From Pseudomonas sp. HS6 (GTDB taxonomy: Bacteria > Pseudomonadota > Gammaproteobacteria > Pseudomonadales > Pseudomonadaceae): a stretch of DNA of 64,000 nt. Within the stretch, counting starts at the first letter, position 1. Each line of letters opens with the position of its first letter. The position numbers were made by a program, and so were the translations under genes. This document shows, in pieces, positions 24,073 through 34,514 of this stretch. Location of the stretch: positions 620,001 through 684,000 of the forward strand of contig NZ_CP067412.1 in NCBI RefSeq assembly GCF_023375815.1, given 5' to 3'. A model generated the notes under the pieces. It was not told the DNA's origin, made no database searches, and was given only the letters and a program-made list of their open reading frames with translations.

Positions 24073-25530
24073 TCAGAGCAGCACCACGTCATATTGTTCC
24101 TGGGAATACATGGTTTCCACCTGGAAGCGTATGGTGCGCCCGATAAACCCTTCAAGCTCGGCGACGTTACCGGACTCTTCATCGAGCAGACGGTCGACGA
24201 CTTTCTGGTTCGCCAACACACGATAACCCTCGGCCTGATAGGCCCGGGCCTCGCGCAGGATCTCGCGGAAAATCTCGTAGCAAATGGTTTCCGGCGTCTT
24301 CAGCTTGCCGCGCCCCTGACAGCTGCTGCATGGCTCGCACAGCACCTGCTCCAGACTTTCGCGGGTTCGCTTGCGGGTCATCTGCACCAAACCCAGCTCG
24401 GTGATGCCGATGATGTTGGTCTTGGCGTGATCGCGCTCCAGCTGTTTCTCCAGGGTACGCAGTACCTGGCGCTGGTGCTCTTCATCTTCCATGTCGATGA
24501 AATCGATGATGATGATCCCGCCCAGATTGCGCAGGCGCATCTGCCGGGCAATCGCGGTGGCAGCTTCGAGGTTGGTCTTGAAGATGGTTTCTTCGAGGTT
24601 GCGATGCCCGACGAACGCGCCGGTGTTGACGTCGATGGTGGTCATGGCCTCCGCCGGATCCACCACCAGATAACCGCCGGACTTCAGCGGCACTTTGCGT
24701 TCAAGGGCTTTCTGGATTTCGTCTTCGACGCCGTACAGGTCAAAAATCGGCCGTTCGCCCGGATAGTGTTCCAGACGATCGGCGATTTCCGGCATCAATT
24801 CGGCGACGAACTGCGTGGTTTTTTGGAAGGTTTCCCGGGAATCGATGCGGATCTTCTCGATTTTCGGGCTGACCAGGTCGCGCAAGGTGCGCAGAGCCAG
24901 ACCGAGGTCTTCGTAGATCACGCTCGGCGCGCCGATGGTCTTGATCTGTTCGTTGATCTGATCCCACAGGCGTCGCAGGTAGCGGATGTCCATGAGGATT
25001 TCATCGGCCCCGGCGCCTTCGGCGGCGGTACGCAGGATGAAGCCGCCGGCCTCCTTGATGCCTTCTTTGGCCACACAATCGCTGACCACCTGCTTCAGGC
25101 GTTCGCGCTCGGCTTCGTCTTCGATTTTCAGGGAAATGCCGACGTGGGCGGTGCGCGGCATATACACCAGGTAACGCGAAGGGATCGACAGCTGAGTGGT
25201 CAGACGCGCCCCTTTGGAACCGATCGGGTCCTTGGTGACTTGCACCACCAGGCTCTGGCCTTCATGCACCAGCGCGCTGATGCTTTCCACCGCCGGGCCT
25301 TCGCGAAGGGAAATTTCCGAGGCGTGGATGAACGCCGCACGGTCCAGGCCGATGTCGACGAATGCCGCCTGCATGCCCGGTAGCACGCGCACCACCTTGC
25401 CTTTATAGATGTTGCCGACGATCCCGCGTTTTTGCGTGCGCTCGACGTGCACTTCTTGCAGCACACCATTTTCGACCACCGCCACGCGCGATTCCATCGG
25501 CGTGATGTTGATCAGAATCTCTTCACTCAT
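24073..25530 (-). CDS. rng: Ribonuclease G
   Basis: Endoribonuclease of the RNase E/G family that matures 16S rRNA 5' ends. 485 residues. There is an N-terminal S1 domain interrupted as usual (GNIYKGKVVRVLPGMQAAFVDIG), catalytic aspartates in TTIDVNTGAFVG and IIIDFIDMED, and the zinc-link CEPCSSCQGRG. The start at 25530 (MSEEILINITPMESRVA) gives the family N-terminus; the longer frame would overlap maf. It lies between maf and yhdP, the widespread mreBCD-maf-rng-yhdP order. Confidence 0.96.
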   Translation of the reverse strand: MSEEILINITPMESRVAVVENGVLQEVHVERTQKRGIVGNIYKGKVVRVLPGMQAAFVDIGLDRAAFIHASEISLREGPAVESISALVHEGQSLVVQVTKDPIGSKGARLTTQLSIPSRYLVYMPRTAHVGISLKIEDEAERERLKQVVSDCVAKEGIKEAGGFILRTAAEGAGADEILMDIRYLRRLWDQINEQIKTIGAPSVIYEDLGLALRTLRDLVSPKIEKIRIDSRETFQKTTQFVAELMPEIADRLEHYPGERPIFDLYGVEDEIQKALERKVPLKSGGYLVVDPAEAMTTIDVNTGAFVGHRNLEETIFKTNLEAATAIARQMRLRNLGGIIIIDFIDMEDEEHQRQVLRTLEKQLERDHAKTNIIGITELGLVQMTRKRTRESLEQVLCEPCSSCQGRGKLKTPETICYEIFREILREARAYQAEGYRVLANQKVVDRLLDEESGNVAELEGFIGRTIRFQVETMYSQEQYDVVLL

Positions 25531-25588
25531 GGCAGGGTCTCGTTCAGGCATGTTCACGATAATGGCCGCATCTTGATCCGTTCGACGC

Positions 25589-26185
25589 TTACTGCGCACT
25601 CAGGTTTTGCCAACAGGGTATGCCGAAACGGCCGAGCAGTTCTGCGCTTTCGCACACCGGCAATCCCACCACAGCCGAATAGCTGCCGTTGAGACCAGCG
25701 ACAAACACCGCGCCAAGTCCCTGAATGCCGTAACCGCCGGCCTTGTCCCGAGGTTCGCCGCTGGCCCAGTAGGCGGCGGCTTCTTCGCGACTGATCGCCC
25801 GGAACCGTACCAGACTGCGCACCACTCGCGACTCGCAGCGCTCACCGTCAAGCACGGCGATGGCGGTCAGCACTTCGTGCTCCTTGCCGGACAACATCAT
25901 CAGCATGGCGCATGCATCGGCTTCGTCCACCGGTTTGCCGAGAATTTTGCCGTCCAGCACCACGGCAGTGTCGGCGCCCAGCACGCAAAATGGCGTGTCG
26001 CAGACGACAGAGCGCCGCCCGGCCTCGGCCTTGCCGCGCGCCAGGCGCTCTACATAGGCCGATGGCGATTCATTGGCTAAAGGAGTTTCATCGATATCCG
26101 CGCTGATGGCGGTGAACGGAACGCCGATCTGCGTGAGCAGCTCACGCCGACGCGGCGATCCAGAGGCGAGGTAAAGCGGCTTCAT
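25589..26185 (-). CDS. maf: Maf/YhdE nucleoside triphosphate pyrophosphatase
   Basis: House-cleaning pyrophosphatase (dTTP/UTP class by similarity to YhdE), 198 residues. The N-terminal signature [12 protein letters not shown] and conserved [17 protein letters not shown] are intact. ATG 26185 has GGGAGA eight bases upstream. It is downstream of mreD and upstream of rng on the same strand. Confidence 0.93.
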   Translation of the reverse strand: MKPLYLASGSPRRRELLTQIGVPFTAISADIDETPLANESPSAYVERLARGKAEAGRRSVVCDTPFCVLGADTAVVLDGKILGKPVDEADACAMLMMLSGKEHEVLTAIAVLDGERCESRVVRSLVRFRAISREEAAAYWASGEPRDKAGGYGIQGLGAVFVAGLNGSYSAVVGLPVCESAELLGRFGIPCWQNLSAQ

Positions 26186-26248
26186 CCAAACATCTCCCTG
26201 TTGAGTGCCCTGCCTCATGGCACCGGTACGGGCCCATGCCTGACCGAA

Positions 26249-26740
26249 TCAGTTGATTTTGTAGCGTCGGCGCAATCCACGCAAAGCGAAGCTGACCCAC
26301 GGCCAGAGCAAGGCGCTGACCAGTGCCGGCAAGACCAGCGCCAGTGTCGGTTGGCGGTTGCCGGTCAGGGCGCTGAGCCACAATTGCACAAGCTGCGCGA
26401 GACCGAAGATCACCAGGATCACCAGACACTGTTGCCACATCGGGAACATTCGCAGGCGTTGCTGCAACGACAGCACCAGGAACGTGATCAACGTCAGGAT
26501 CAACGCGTTCTGCCCAAGCAGCGTGCCGTACAACACGTCTTCAGCAAGCCCGAGGCAAAATGCGGTGACCATGCCGACCTTCTGCGGCAGGGCCAACGCC
26601 CAGAATGCCAGGAGCAGGGCCAGCCAGAGCGGGCGCAGGATTTCCATGAATTGCGGCAGCGGCGACACGCTGAGCAGCATGCCGATCAGAAATGTCAGCC
26701 AGACGATCCAGCCATTTCGGGAGGCTTTGACACCGACCAT
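26249..26740 (-). CDS. mreD: Rod shape-determining protein MreD
   Basis: Inner-membrane component of the elongasome, 163 residues with about five or six membrane spans (for example IVWLTFLIGMLLSV, ALLLAFWALALP). It shares a base with the mreC stop, indicating coupling. Follows mreC as in most rod-shaped gamma-proteobacteria. Confidence 0.93.
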   Translation of the reverse strand: MVGVKASRNGWIVWLTFLIGMLLSVSPLPQFMEILRPLWLALLLAFWALALPQKVGMVTAFCLGLAEDVLYGTLLGQNALILTLITFLVLSLQQRLRMFPMWQQCLVILVIFGLAQLVQLWLSALTGNRQPTLALVLPALVSALLWPWVSFALRGLRRRYKIN

Positions 26741-27879
26741 TATTCTCGTCCCCCAGTGGTGGCCGGCGCAGTGACAGGCGATTTGGTGGCCGGCCGTGCA
26801 TTGGCAGGCTGTGCGGCAGGCGGCTTGGTGGCTGCCGGGGTCGCTGCGGGTGGTTTCGCTGGCGGCTTGCTCGCGGCGGGTTTGGCCGGCGTAGCAGCAG
26901 CGGGTGCAGCGGCAGGTGTGCTGGCCGCAGCAGGCGCTTGAGCCTGAGCCGGTGTATTCACCGTTTTCGGTACCGTGGCTGGAATGATCGGGCCACCACC
27001 AAATGCATCAAGGTTTTCCTGAGCCTGCGCCGCATCGTTGGCACGCTCTTCAGCTGTACGGTTGTCGCTGAACACCAGCAGCAGATAGCGGCTGCGATTC
27101 AACGCGGCAGTCGGTACGGCGCGGACAATGGCGAACGGCTGGCCGGAATCATGGATCACTTCCTTGACCGTCGCTACCGGGTATCCGGCCGGGAAGCGCT
27201 GGCCCAGACCAGAGCTGACCAGCAGATCGCCTTCCTTGACATCGGCGGTGTCGGCCACATGGCGCAGTTCCAGGCGCTCAGGGTTGCCGGTGCCGCTGGC
27301 AATCGCCCGCAGACCGTTCCGGTTCACCTGCACAGGAATGCTGTGGGTCGAGTCGGTCAGCAGCAAGACACGGGAGGTGTACGGCATCAGTTCGACCACT
27401 TGCCCCATCAAGCCGCGTGCATCGAGCACCGGCTGACCGAGCACCACGCCGTCGCGCTCACCTTTATTGATGATGATGCGATGGGTGAAGGGATTCGGGT
27501 CCATGCCGATCAGTTCGGCCACTTCGACCTTCTCGTTGACCAGCGCGGAGGAATTGAGTAACTCGCGCAGACGGACGTTCTGCTCGGTGAGGGCGGCAAG
27601 CTTCTGCATGCGGCCCTGCAACAGCAGGTTCTCGGTCTTGAGTTTTTCGTTTTCGGCGACAAGCTCGGTGCGGCTGCCGAACTGACTGGCGACACCTTCC
27701 CACAGCCTGCCGGGCAGGTCGGTGATCCAGTAAGCGTCCATCAGCACCAGCGACATCTGGCTGCGGGCAGGCTTGAGCAGGCTGAAACGGGCATCGACCA
27801 CCATCAGCGCGACCGACAGCACGGCCAGCACCAACAAGCGCACGCCCAGTGAGGGGCCCTTGGCGAAAAGCGGTTTAAT
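26740..27879 (-). CDS. mreC: Rod shape-determining protein MreC, probable AUU start
   Basis: Periplasmic elongasome protein with a single N-terminal membrane segment, a coiled coil (about residues 80-115), a beta-barrel domain and a low-complexity Ala/Pro/Lys tail of roughly 75 residues. No ATG, GTG or TTG lies ahead of GTG 27843, which has no Shine-Dalgarno at usable distance and starts directly in the membrane helix. An ATT at 27879-27877 lies six bases after GGGAGGAG and adds the cytoplasmic leader KPLFAKGPSLG. I therefore place the start at 27879 (379 residues); 27843 (367 residues) is the conservative alternative. Confidence 0.85.
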   Translation of the reverse strand: MKPLFAKGPSLGVRLLVLAVLSVALMVVDARFSLLKPARSQMSLVLMDAYWITDLPGRLWEGVASQFGSRTELVAENEKLKTENLLLQGRMQKLAALTEQNVRLRELLNSSALVNEKVEVAELIGMDPNPFTHRIIINKGERDGVVLGQPVLDARGLMGQVVELMPYTSRVLLLTDSTHSIPVQVNRNGLRAIASGTGNPERLELRHVADTADVKEGDLLVSSGLGQRFPAGYPVATVKEVIHDSGQPFAIVRAVPTAALNRSRYLLLVFSDNRTAEERANDAAQAQENLDAFGGGPIIPATVPKTVNTPAQAQAPAAASTPAAAPAAATPAKPAASKPPAKPPAATPAATKPPAAQPANARPATKSPVTAPATTGGRE

Positions 27880-27964
27880 AGGCCGCTCCTCCCAGGCAAA
27901 TGTTCTGTTTATTCATACGGCATCAAACCGGCCTGGATGAAGACTGACAGAAGATAAACGCCAA

Positions 27965-27990
27965 CAGGCAGCACTGCAAAGTGCCGCCTG
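27965..27990 (-). other. Hairpin between mreB and mreC
   Basis: Arms CAGGCAGCACT (27965-27975) and AGTGCCGCCTG (27980-27990) pair with one mismatch around a 4-base loop. On the minus strand it is followed by TTGGCGTTTATC, not a clean U tract. It may attenuate or stabilise mreB mRNA. Confidence 0.45.
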
Positions 27991-28020
27991 CGCGCTCACC
28001 CACGAATTGCACCCGGCGAC

Positions 28021-29269
<1,249 letters not shown>

Positions 29270-29557
29270 ATGGCGCTAGAACGCTCCGACGTGGAAAAAA
29301 TCGCTCATCTGGCCAGCCTTGGCCTTAATGATGCCGATCTTCCACAAATCACTTCGGCCCTCAACAGCATTCTCGGGCTGGTCGACGAAATGCAGGCGGT
29401 CAATACCGATGGTATCGAGCCGCTGGCCCACCCGCTGGAAGCCAGTCAGCGCCTGCGCGCCGACGTCGTGACCGAGACGAATAATCGCGAGGCTTATCAG
29501 TCCATCGCACCAGCGGTCGAAAACGGCCTGTATCTGGTTCCGAAAGTCATCGACTAA
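29270..29557 (+). CDS. gatC: Glu-tRNA(Gln)/Asp-tRNA(Asn) amidotransferase subunit GatC
   Basis: Small scaffold subunit of GatCAB, 95 residues ([19 protein letters not shown]), with the conserved IEPLAHPLE segment near residue 62. First gene of gatCAB; TGGAGAAA precedes its ATG. The complex converts mischarged Glu-tRNA(Gln) or Asp-tRNA(Asn) to the correct amidated form. Confidence 0.95.
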   Translation: MALERSDVEKIAHLASLGLNDADLPQITSALNSILGLVDEMQAVNTDGIEPLAHPLEASQRLRADVVTETNNREAYQSIAPAVENGLYLVPKVID

Positions 29558-29573
29558 AGGGAAAGAGCCTGCA

Positions 29574-31025
29574 ATGCATCAAATGACTCTGGCCGAGATC
29601 GCCCGCGGTCTCGCCGATAAAAAGTTTTCTTCCGAAGAGCTGACCAAAGTCCTGCTGGCGCGCATTACCCAGCTCGACCCGCAGCTCAACAGTTTCATCA
29701 GCCTCACCGAAGAGCTGGCCCTCGAGCAGGCGAAAGCCGCCGACGTGCGCCGGGCCAACGGTGAGAGCGGCGCGCTGCTCGGTGCGCCGATCGCCCACAA
29801 AGACCTGTTCTGCACCCAGGGCATCCGCACCAGCTGCGGCTCGAAGATGCTCGACAACTTCAAGGCTCCGTACGACGCCACTGTGGTTGCCAAACTGGCC
29901 GCCGCCGGCACCGTGACTCTGGGCAAGACCAACATGGACGAATTCGCCATGGGCTCGGCCAACGAGTCGAGCTGGTACGGCGCGGTGAAAAACCCGTGGA
30001 ACCTGGAACACGTACCGGGCGGCTCGTCCGGTGGTTCGGCGGCGGCCGTTGCCGCTCGTCTGTTGCCTGCGGCTACCGCTACCGACACTGGCGGTTCGAT
30101 CCGTCAGCCGGCCGCGTTCACCAACCTCACCGGCCTGAAACCGACCTACGGTCGTGTTTCGCGTTGGGGCATGATCGCTTACGCCTCCAGCCTCGATCAG
30201 GGCGGCCCTCTGGCTCGCACCGCCGAAGACTGCGCGATTTTGTTGCAAGGTATGGCTGGCTTCGATCCGAACGACTCCACCAGCATCGATGAGCCAGTGC
30301 CGGACTACGCCGCTGGTCTGAATGGCTCGCTGCAAGGCCTGCGCATCGGCGTGCCGAAGGAATACTTCGGCGCCGGTCTCGACCCGCGCATCGCCGAGCT
30401 GATCCAGAACAGCATCAAAGAGCTGCAGAAGCTCGGTGCCGTGATCAAGGAAATCAGCCTGCCGAACATGCAGCACGCCATTCCGGCGTACTACGTGATC
30501 GCTCCGGCAGAAGCGTCCTCCAACCTGTCGCGCTTCGACGGCGTGCGCTTCGGCCACCGCTGCGCAGACCCGAAAAACCTGGAAGACCTGTACAAGCGCT
30601 CCCGTGGCGAAGGTTTCGGGCCTGAAGTGCAACGCCGGATAATGGTCGGTGCCTACGCGCTGTCCGCCGGTTACTACGACGCCTACTACCTGAAAGCGCA
30701 GAAGATCCGTCGCCTGGTGAAGAACGACTTCATGACGGCCTTTAATGAAGTCGACGTCATCCTCGGCCCGACCACGCCAAACCCGGCCTGGAAACTCGGC
30801 GCCAAGAACAGCGATCCGGTCGCTGCCTATCTGGAAGACGTCTACACCATCACCGCCAACCTCGCGGGCCTGCCGGGCCTGTCGATGCCGGCCGGTTTCG
30901 TCGACGGCCTGCCGGTCGGCGTGCAACTGCTCGCTCCGTATTTCCAGGAAGGTCGCCTGTTGAACGTTGCCCACCAGTATCAGTTACACACTGACTGGCA
31001 CACCCGCACCCCAACCGGCTTCTGA
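29574..31025 (+). CDS. gatA: Amidotransferase subunit GatA
   Basis: Glutamine amidase subunit of GatCAB, 483 residues, amidase-signature family. The Ser-cisSer-Lys triad is represented by [10 protein letters not shown] (Lys) and [14 protein letters not shown] (serines), with the glycine-rich loop near residues 145-160. Spacing of 16 bases from gatC and 10 bases to gatB indicates one operon. Confidence 0.97.
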   Translation: MHQMTLAEIARGLADKKFSSEELTKVLLARITQLDPQLNSFISLTEELALEQAKAADVRRANGESGALLGAPIAHKDLFCTQGIRTSCGSKMLDNFKAPYDATVVAKLAAAGTVTLGKTNMDEFAMGSANESSWYGAVKNPWNLEHVPGGSSGGSAAAVAARLLPAATATDTGGSIRQPAAFTNLTGLKPTYGRVSRWGMIAYASSLDQGGPLARTAEDCAILLQGMAGFDPNDSTSIDEPVPDYAAGLNGSLQGLRIGVPKEYFGAGLDPRIAELIQNSIKELQKLGAVIKEISLPNMQHAIPAYYVIAPAEASSNLSRFDGVRFGHRCADPKNLEDLYKRSRGEGFGPEVQRRIMVGAYALSAGYYDAYYLKAQKIRRLVKNDFMTAFNEVDVILGPTTPNPAWKLGAKNSDPVAAYLEDVYTITANLAGLPGLSMPAGFVDGLPVGVQLLAPYFQEGRLLNVAHQYQLHTDWHTRTPTGF

Positions 31026-31035
31026 GGAGACACAC

Positions 31036-32481
31036 ATGCAATGGGAAGTCGTGATCGGGCTGGAGATTCACACCCAGCTCACCACCCGGTCGAAAATCTT
31101 TTCCGGTAGTTCCACCACCTTCGGTTCCGAGCCGAACACTCAGGCCAGCCTGATCGACCTGGGTATGCCCGGCGTGCTGCCGGTGCTGAACCAGGAAGCG
31201 GTGCGCATGGCGGTAATGTTCGGTCTGGCGATTGACGCCGAGATCGGTCAGCACAACGTGTTCGCCCGCAAGAACTACTTCTACCCGGACCTGCCGAAGG
31301 GCTACCAGATCAGCCAGATGGAATTGCCGATCGTCGGCAAGGGCCACCTGGACATCGCCCTGGAAGACGGCACGGTCAAACGCGTCGGCATCACCCGCGC
31401 GCACCTGGAAGAAGACGCCGGCAAGAGCCTGCACGAAGAATTCAGCGGTGCCACCGGCATCGACCTGAACCGTGCCGGCACGCCGCTGCTGGAAATCGTG
31501 TCCGAGCCGGACATGCGCAGTGCCAAGGAAGCCGTGGCCTACGTCAAGGCGATCCACGCGCTGGTGCGCTACCTGGGCATCTGCGACGGCAACATGGCCG
31601 AAGGCTCGCTGCGTTGCGACTGCAACGTGTCGATCCGTCCGAAAGGCCAGGTTGAGTTCGGCACGCGCTGCGAGATCAAGAACGTCAACTCGTTCCGTTT
31701 CATCGAGAAGGCGATCAACTCCGAGATCCAGCGTCAGATCGACCTGATCGAAGACGGCGGCAAAGTGATCCAGCAGACCCGTCTGTACGATCCGAACAAG
31801 GACGAAACCCGTCCGATGCGCAGCAAAGAGGAAGCCAACGACTACCGTTACTTCCCCGATCCGGATCTGCTGCCGGTGGTCATCGAGGACTCGTTCCTCA
31901 ACGACGTGCGCGGCACCCTGCCGGAACTGCCACCGCAGAAGCGCGAGCGCTTCCAGAGTGCGTTCGGTCTGTCGGCCTACGACGCCAACGTGCTGGCCAC
32001 CAGCCGTGAGCAAGCGGACTACTTCGAGAAAGTCGCAAGCATTGGCGGCGACGCCAAACTGGCGGCGAACTGGGTAATGGTCGAGTTGGGCAGCCTGCTC
32101 AACAAGCAGAACCTGGATATCGAAGATTCGCCGGTTTCGGCCGAGCAATTGGGCGGCATGTTGCAGCGCATCAAGGACAACACCATCTCCGGCAAGATCG
32201 CCAAGGTGGTGTTCGAAGCGATGGCCAACGGTGAAGGCAGCGCAGACGAGATCATCGAGAAGCGCGGCCTGAAGCAAGTCACCGACACCGGCGCAATCTC
32301 GGCGGTGCTGGACGAAATGCTCGCGGCCAACGCCGAGCAGGTCGAGCAATACCGTGCGGCAGACGAAGCCAAGCGCGGCAAGATGTTCGGTTTCTTCGTC
32401 GGTCAGGCCATGAAAGCCTCCAAAGGCAAGGCCAACCCGCAGCAAGTGAACGAACTGCTGAAAAGCAAGCTCGAAGGCTGA
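31036..32481 (+). CDS. gatB: Amidotransferase subunit GatB
   Basis: tRNA-binding and kinase/amidation subunit of GatCAB, 481 residues. It begins [15 protein letters not shown] and has the GatB signature [13 protein letters not shown] YqeY-like C-terminal domain ends in [16 protein letters not shown] 31036 has GAGGAGA upstream; the longer frame overlaps gatA. A perfect hairpin terminates it at 32486-32516. Confidence 0.97.
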   Translation: MQWEVVIGLEIHTQLTTRSKIFSGSSTTFGSEPNTQASLIDLGMPGVLPVLNQEAVRMAVMFGLAIDAEIGQHNVFARKNYFYPDLPKGYQISQMELPIVGKGHLDIALEDGTVKRVGITRAHLEEDAGKSLHEEFSGATGIDLNRAGTPLLEIVSEPDMRSAKEAVAYVKAIHALVRYLGICDGNMAEGSLRCDCNVSIRPKGQVEFGTRCEIKNVNSFRFIEKAINSEIQRQIDLIEDGGKVIQQTRLYDPNKDETRPMRSKEEANDYRYFPDPDLLPVVIEDSFLNDVRGTLPELPPQKRERFQSAFGLSAYDANVLATSREQADYFEKVASIGGDAKLAANWVMVELGSLLNKQNLDIEDSPVSAEQLGGMLQRIKDNTISGKIAKVVFEAMANGEGSADEIIEKRGLKQVTDTGAISAVLDEMLAANAEQVEQYRAADEAKRGKMFGFFVGQAMKASKGKANPQQVNELLKSKLEG

Positions 32482-32485
32482 CCAC

Positions 32486-32516
32486 AATGGAGCCAGAACC
32501 AAAGCCTGGCTCCATT
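32486..32516 (+). terminator. Hairpin terminator after gatB
   Basis: Eleven-base perfect arms AATGGAGCCAG and CTGGCTCCATT around a 9-base loop, 5 bases after the gatB stop. No strong U tract follows, so it may act with the adjacent REP element. Confidence 0.6.
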
Positions 32517-32519
32517 CCC

Positions 32520-32623
32520 TGTGGGAGCGAGCTTGCTCGCGATAGCGCATTTTCAGACACCGCAAAGGTGCCTGCCAGATCGCCATCGCGAGCAAGTCGG
32601 AGCGCCGAACCGTCGCTCCCACA
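32520..32623. repeat. REPIN (two inverted REP sequences)
   Basis: Left arm TGTGGGAGCGAGCTTGCTCG at 32520-32539 and a degenerate right arm ending CGTCGCTCCCACA at 32611-32623, with ATCGCGAGCAAG between. The same left-arm sequence recurs at 48249. Typical of short palindromic mobile repeats of fluorescent pseudomonads. Confidence 0.8.
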
Positions 32624-32644
32624 TTGTTATTTGGGAGCTTTCAA

Positions 32645-33019
32645 ATGAAACGCTTGCTCGGCGCCTGCGCCCTGCTCTCTCTGTTGGCCGGTTGCGCCAG
32701 CAACGATGTCATCGACCCGCACGGTTACGACCAGACCGGCGTCGCCTCCTATTACGGAGCCAAACACCACGGTAAACGCACCGCCAGCGGCGAAGCGTTC
32801 AACCAGAATTCCCTGACCGCCGCCCATCGCCAGTTGCCCTTCGGCACTCGGGTCAAGGTCACCAACCTGAAAAACGACAAATCCTGCGTGGTGCGTATCA
32901 ACGACCGCGGGCCGCATACCCGTGGGCGCATCATCGATGTTTCACGCGAAGCCGCCGAACGTCTCGGCATGCTGGGCAGCGGCACGGCACGGGTTCGCGT
33001 GCAGGCCCTCGACGACTGA
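32645..33019 (+). CDS. RlpA-like septal-ring lipoprotein without SPOR domain
   Basis: 124-residue lipoprotein. The lipobox LLAGC places the lipidated cysteine at about residue 18. The rest is a double-psi beta-barrel domain with GVASYYGAKHHGKRTASGE and RINDRGPHTRGRIIDVSREA, as in the RlpA lytic transglycosylase. The C-terminal SPOR domain of true RlpA is missing, so it is a short paralogue. ATG 32645 is the start that gives a normal lipoprotein signal. Confidence 0.88.
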   Translation: MKRLLGACALLSLLAGCASNDVIDPHGYDQTGVASYYGAKHHGKRTASGEAFNQNSLTAAHRQLPFGTRVKVTNLKNDKSCVVRINDRGPHTRGRIIDVSREAAERLGMLGSGTARVRVQALDD

Positions 33020-33065
33020 TGGAGCACTGCCCATTTTCGGACTGACCGATTTACCGCTGATCAAC

Positions 33066-34127
33066 GTGATCGAACTGCTCTGCGGGCTGTTCCTGCTGAT
33101 CGCCGGTGCCGAACTGATGGTGCGCGCCGCCGTGCGCCTGGCCGCGCGCCTGCATGTGCGGCCGCTGATCATCGGCCTGACCATCGTCGCACTCGGCAGC
33201 AGCGCCCCGCAAATGGCGGTCAGTCTGCAAGCGACCCTGACGCACAACCCCGACATCGCCGTCGGCAGCGTGATCGGCAGCAGCATTTTCAACATCCTTG
33301 TGACCCTCGGCCTGTCGGCGCTGATCATCCCGCTGCGGGTCTCTCGGCAATTGGTGCGCCTCGACATTCCGCTGATGATCGGCGCCAGCCTGCTGGTGTT
33401 CGTGCTGGCCTGGAATGAAGAGATTGGCCGATTCGACGGCGTCCTGCTGTTGGCCGCTCTGGGACTGTATCTCGGTTTGCTGCTGCGTCAGTCGCGGCAC
33501 TCGGCCCGGCCGCATTCCGATCATCCTCAGACTCAGCCGGCTCCCTGGTTCACCAGCCTGCTGATGATCGTCGCCGGTCTGGCGATGCTGGTGTTCGCCG
33601 GACATTTGCTGCTGGGCGCAGCGGTAGCGGTGGCCACCGATCTCGGGTTCTCCGAGCGCGTCATCGGCCTGACCGTAGTCGCGGTCGGCACCTCACTGCC
33701 GGAGCTCGCCACTTCATTGATCGCCGCGTTGCGCGGTCAGCGGGACATTGCCGTGGGCAACGTGATCGGCGCCAACCTGTTCAACCTGCTCGGGGTCCTC
33801 GGCATCACGGCGTTGATCGCCCCGACGCCACTGTCGGTGTCGCCGAATGCACTGGATTTCGACCTGCCGGTGATGCTCGGCGTCGCGGCGCTGTGCCTGC
33901 CGGTGTTCTATTCCGGCTACCGCGTGACCCGGGCCGAAGGTCTGTTGCTGCTCGGCTTGTACCTGGCATACGGGCTGCACGTGGTGTCGTTCACCACCGG
34001 CATGCCGCTGGCCGGCAAGCTCGAACGGTTGATGCTGTTTTATGTCCTGCCGGCGCTGCTGACGTTTCTGTTTTTCACGTCCGTGCGCGCCTGGCGCCGC
34101 CAACACCACAAGAGGGATGTGCCATGA
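33066..34127 (+). CDS. Calcium/sodium antiporter (CaCA family, YrbG-like)
   Basis: Inner-membrane cation antiporter with two inverted alpha-repeats: GLTIVALGSSAPQMAVSL in the first and GLTVVAVGTSLPELATSL in the second, plus GNVIGANLFNLLGVLG. About ten membrane spans, 353 residues from GTG 33066. The start is uncertain. No ATG exists in this frame after rlpA; an in-frame ATT at 33033 lies eight bases after GGAG and would add 11 residues. It overlaps the next gene by four bases (ATGA). Confidence 0.85.
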   Translation: MIELLCGLFLLIAGAELMVRAAVRLAARLHVRPLIIGLTIVALGSSAPQMAVSLQATLTHNPDIAVGSVIGSSIFNILVTLGLSALIIPLRVSRQLVRLDIPLMIGASLLVFVLAWNEEIGRFDGVLLLAALGLYLGLLLRQSRHSARPHSDHPQTQPAPWFTSLLMIVAGLAMLVFAGHLLLGAAVAVATDLGFSERVIGLTVVAVGTSLPELATSLIAALRGQRDIAVGNVIGANLFNLLGVLGITALIAPTPLSVSPNALDFDLPVMLGVAALCLPVFYSGYRVTRAEGLLLLGLYLAYGLHVVSFTTGMPLAGKLERLMLFYVLPALLTFLFFTSVRAWRRQHHKRDVP

Positions 34128-34504
34128 CCGAATCGAAGAAATCCGGGGTCGAAATCCGCCGCCAGGTAATGGGCGATGCATTCGTTGATCGCGCTTTGGG
34201 CAACGCCACCGAATTCACTCAACCGTTGCAGGATTTCGTCAACGAACACGCCTGGGGCGGCGTGTGGAATCGCGAAGGTTTGCCGCTGAAAACCCGCAGC
34301 CTGATTACCCTCGCCGCGCTGACCGCGTTGAAGTGCCCGCAAGAGTTGAAGGGCCATGTGCGCGGTGCGCTGAACAATGGCTGCACGGTCGATGAGATCC
34401 GTGAAGCGCTGTTGCATTGCGCGGTATATGCCGGCGTGCCGGCGGCGATCGATGCGTTTCGCGCGGCGCAGGAAGTGATCGACAGTTACCAGAAGCCTGA
34501 GTAA
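34124..34504 (+). CDS. Carboxymuconolactone decarboxylase-family protein
   Basis: 126-residue AhpD-like/CMD fold protein. The core TRSLITLAALTALKCPQELKGH and the C-terminal EIREALLHCAVYAGVPAAIDAF are the family pattern, close to PcaC-type gamma-carboxymuconolactone decarboxylases. No other beta-ketoadipate genes are nearby, so the substrate is open; it may be a redox or general decarboxylase. Start codon overlaps the antiporter stop. Confidence 0.85.
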   Translation: MTESKKSGVEIRRQVMGDAFVDRALGNATEFTQPLQDFVNEHAWGGVWNREGLPLKTRSLITLAALTALKCPQELKGHVRGALNNGCTVDEIREALLHCAVYAGVPAAIDAFRAAQEVIDSYQKPE

Positions 34505-34514
34505 CCGCCAGCTC

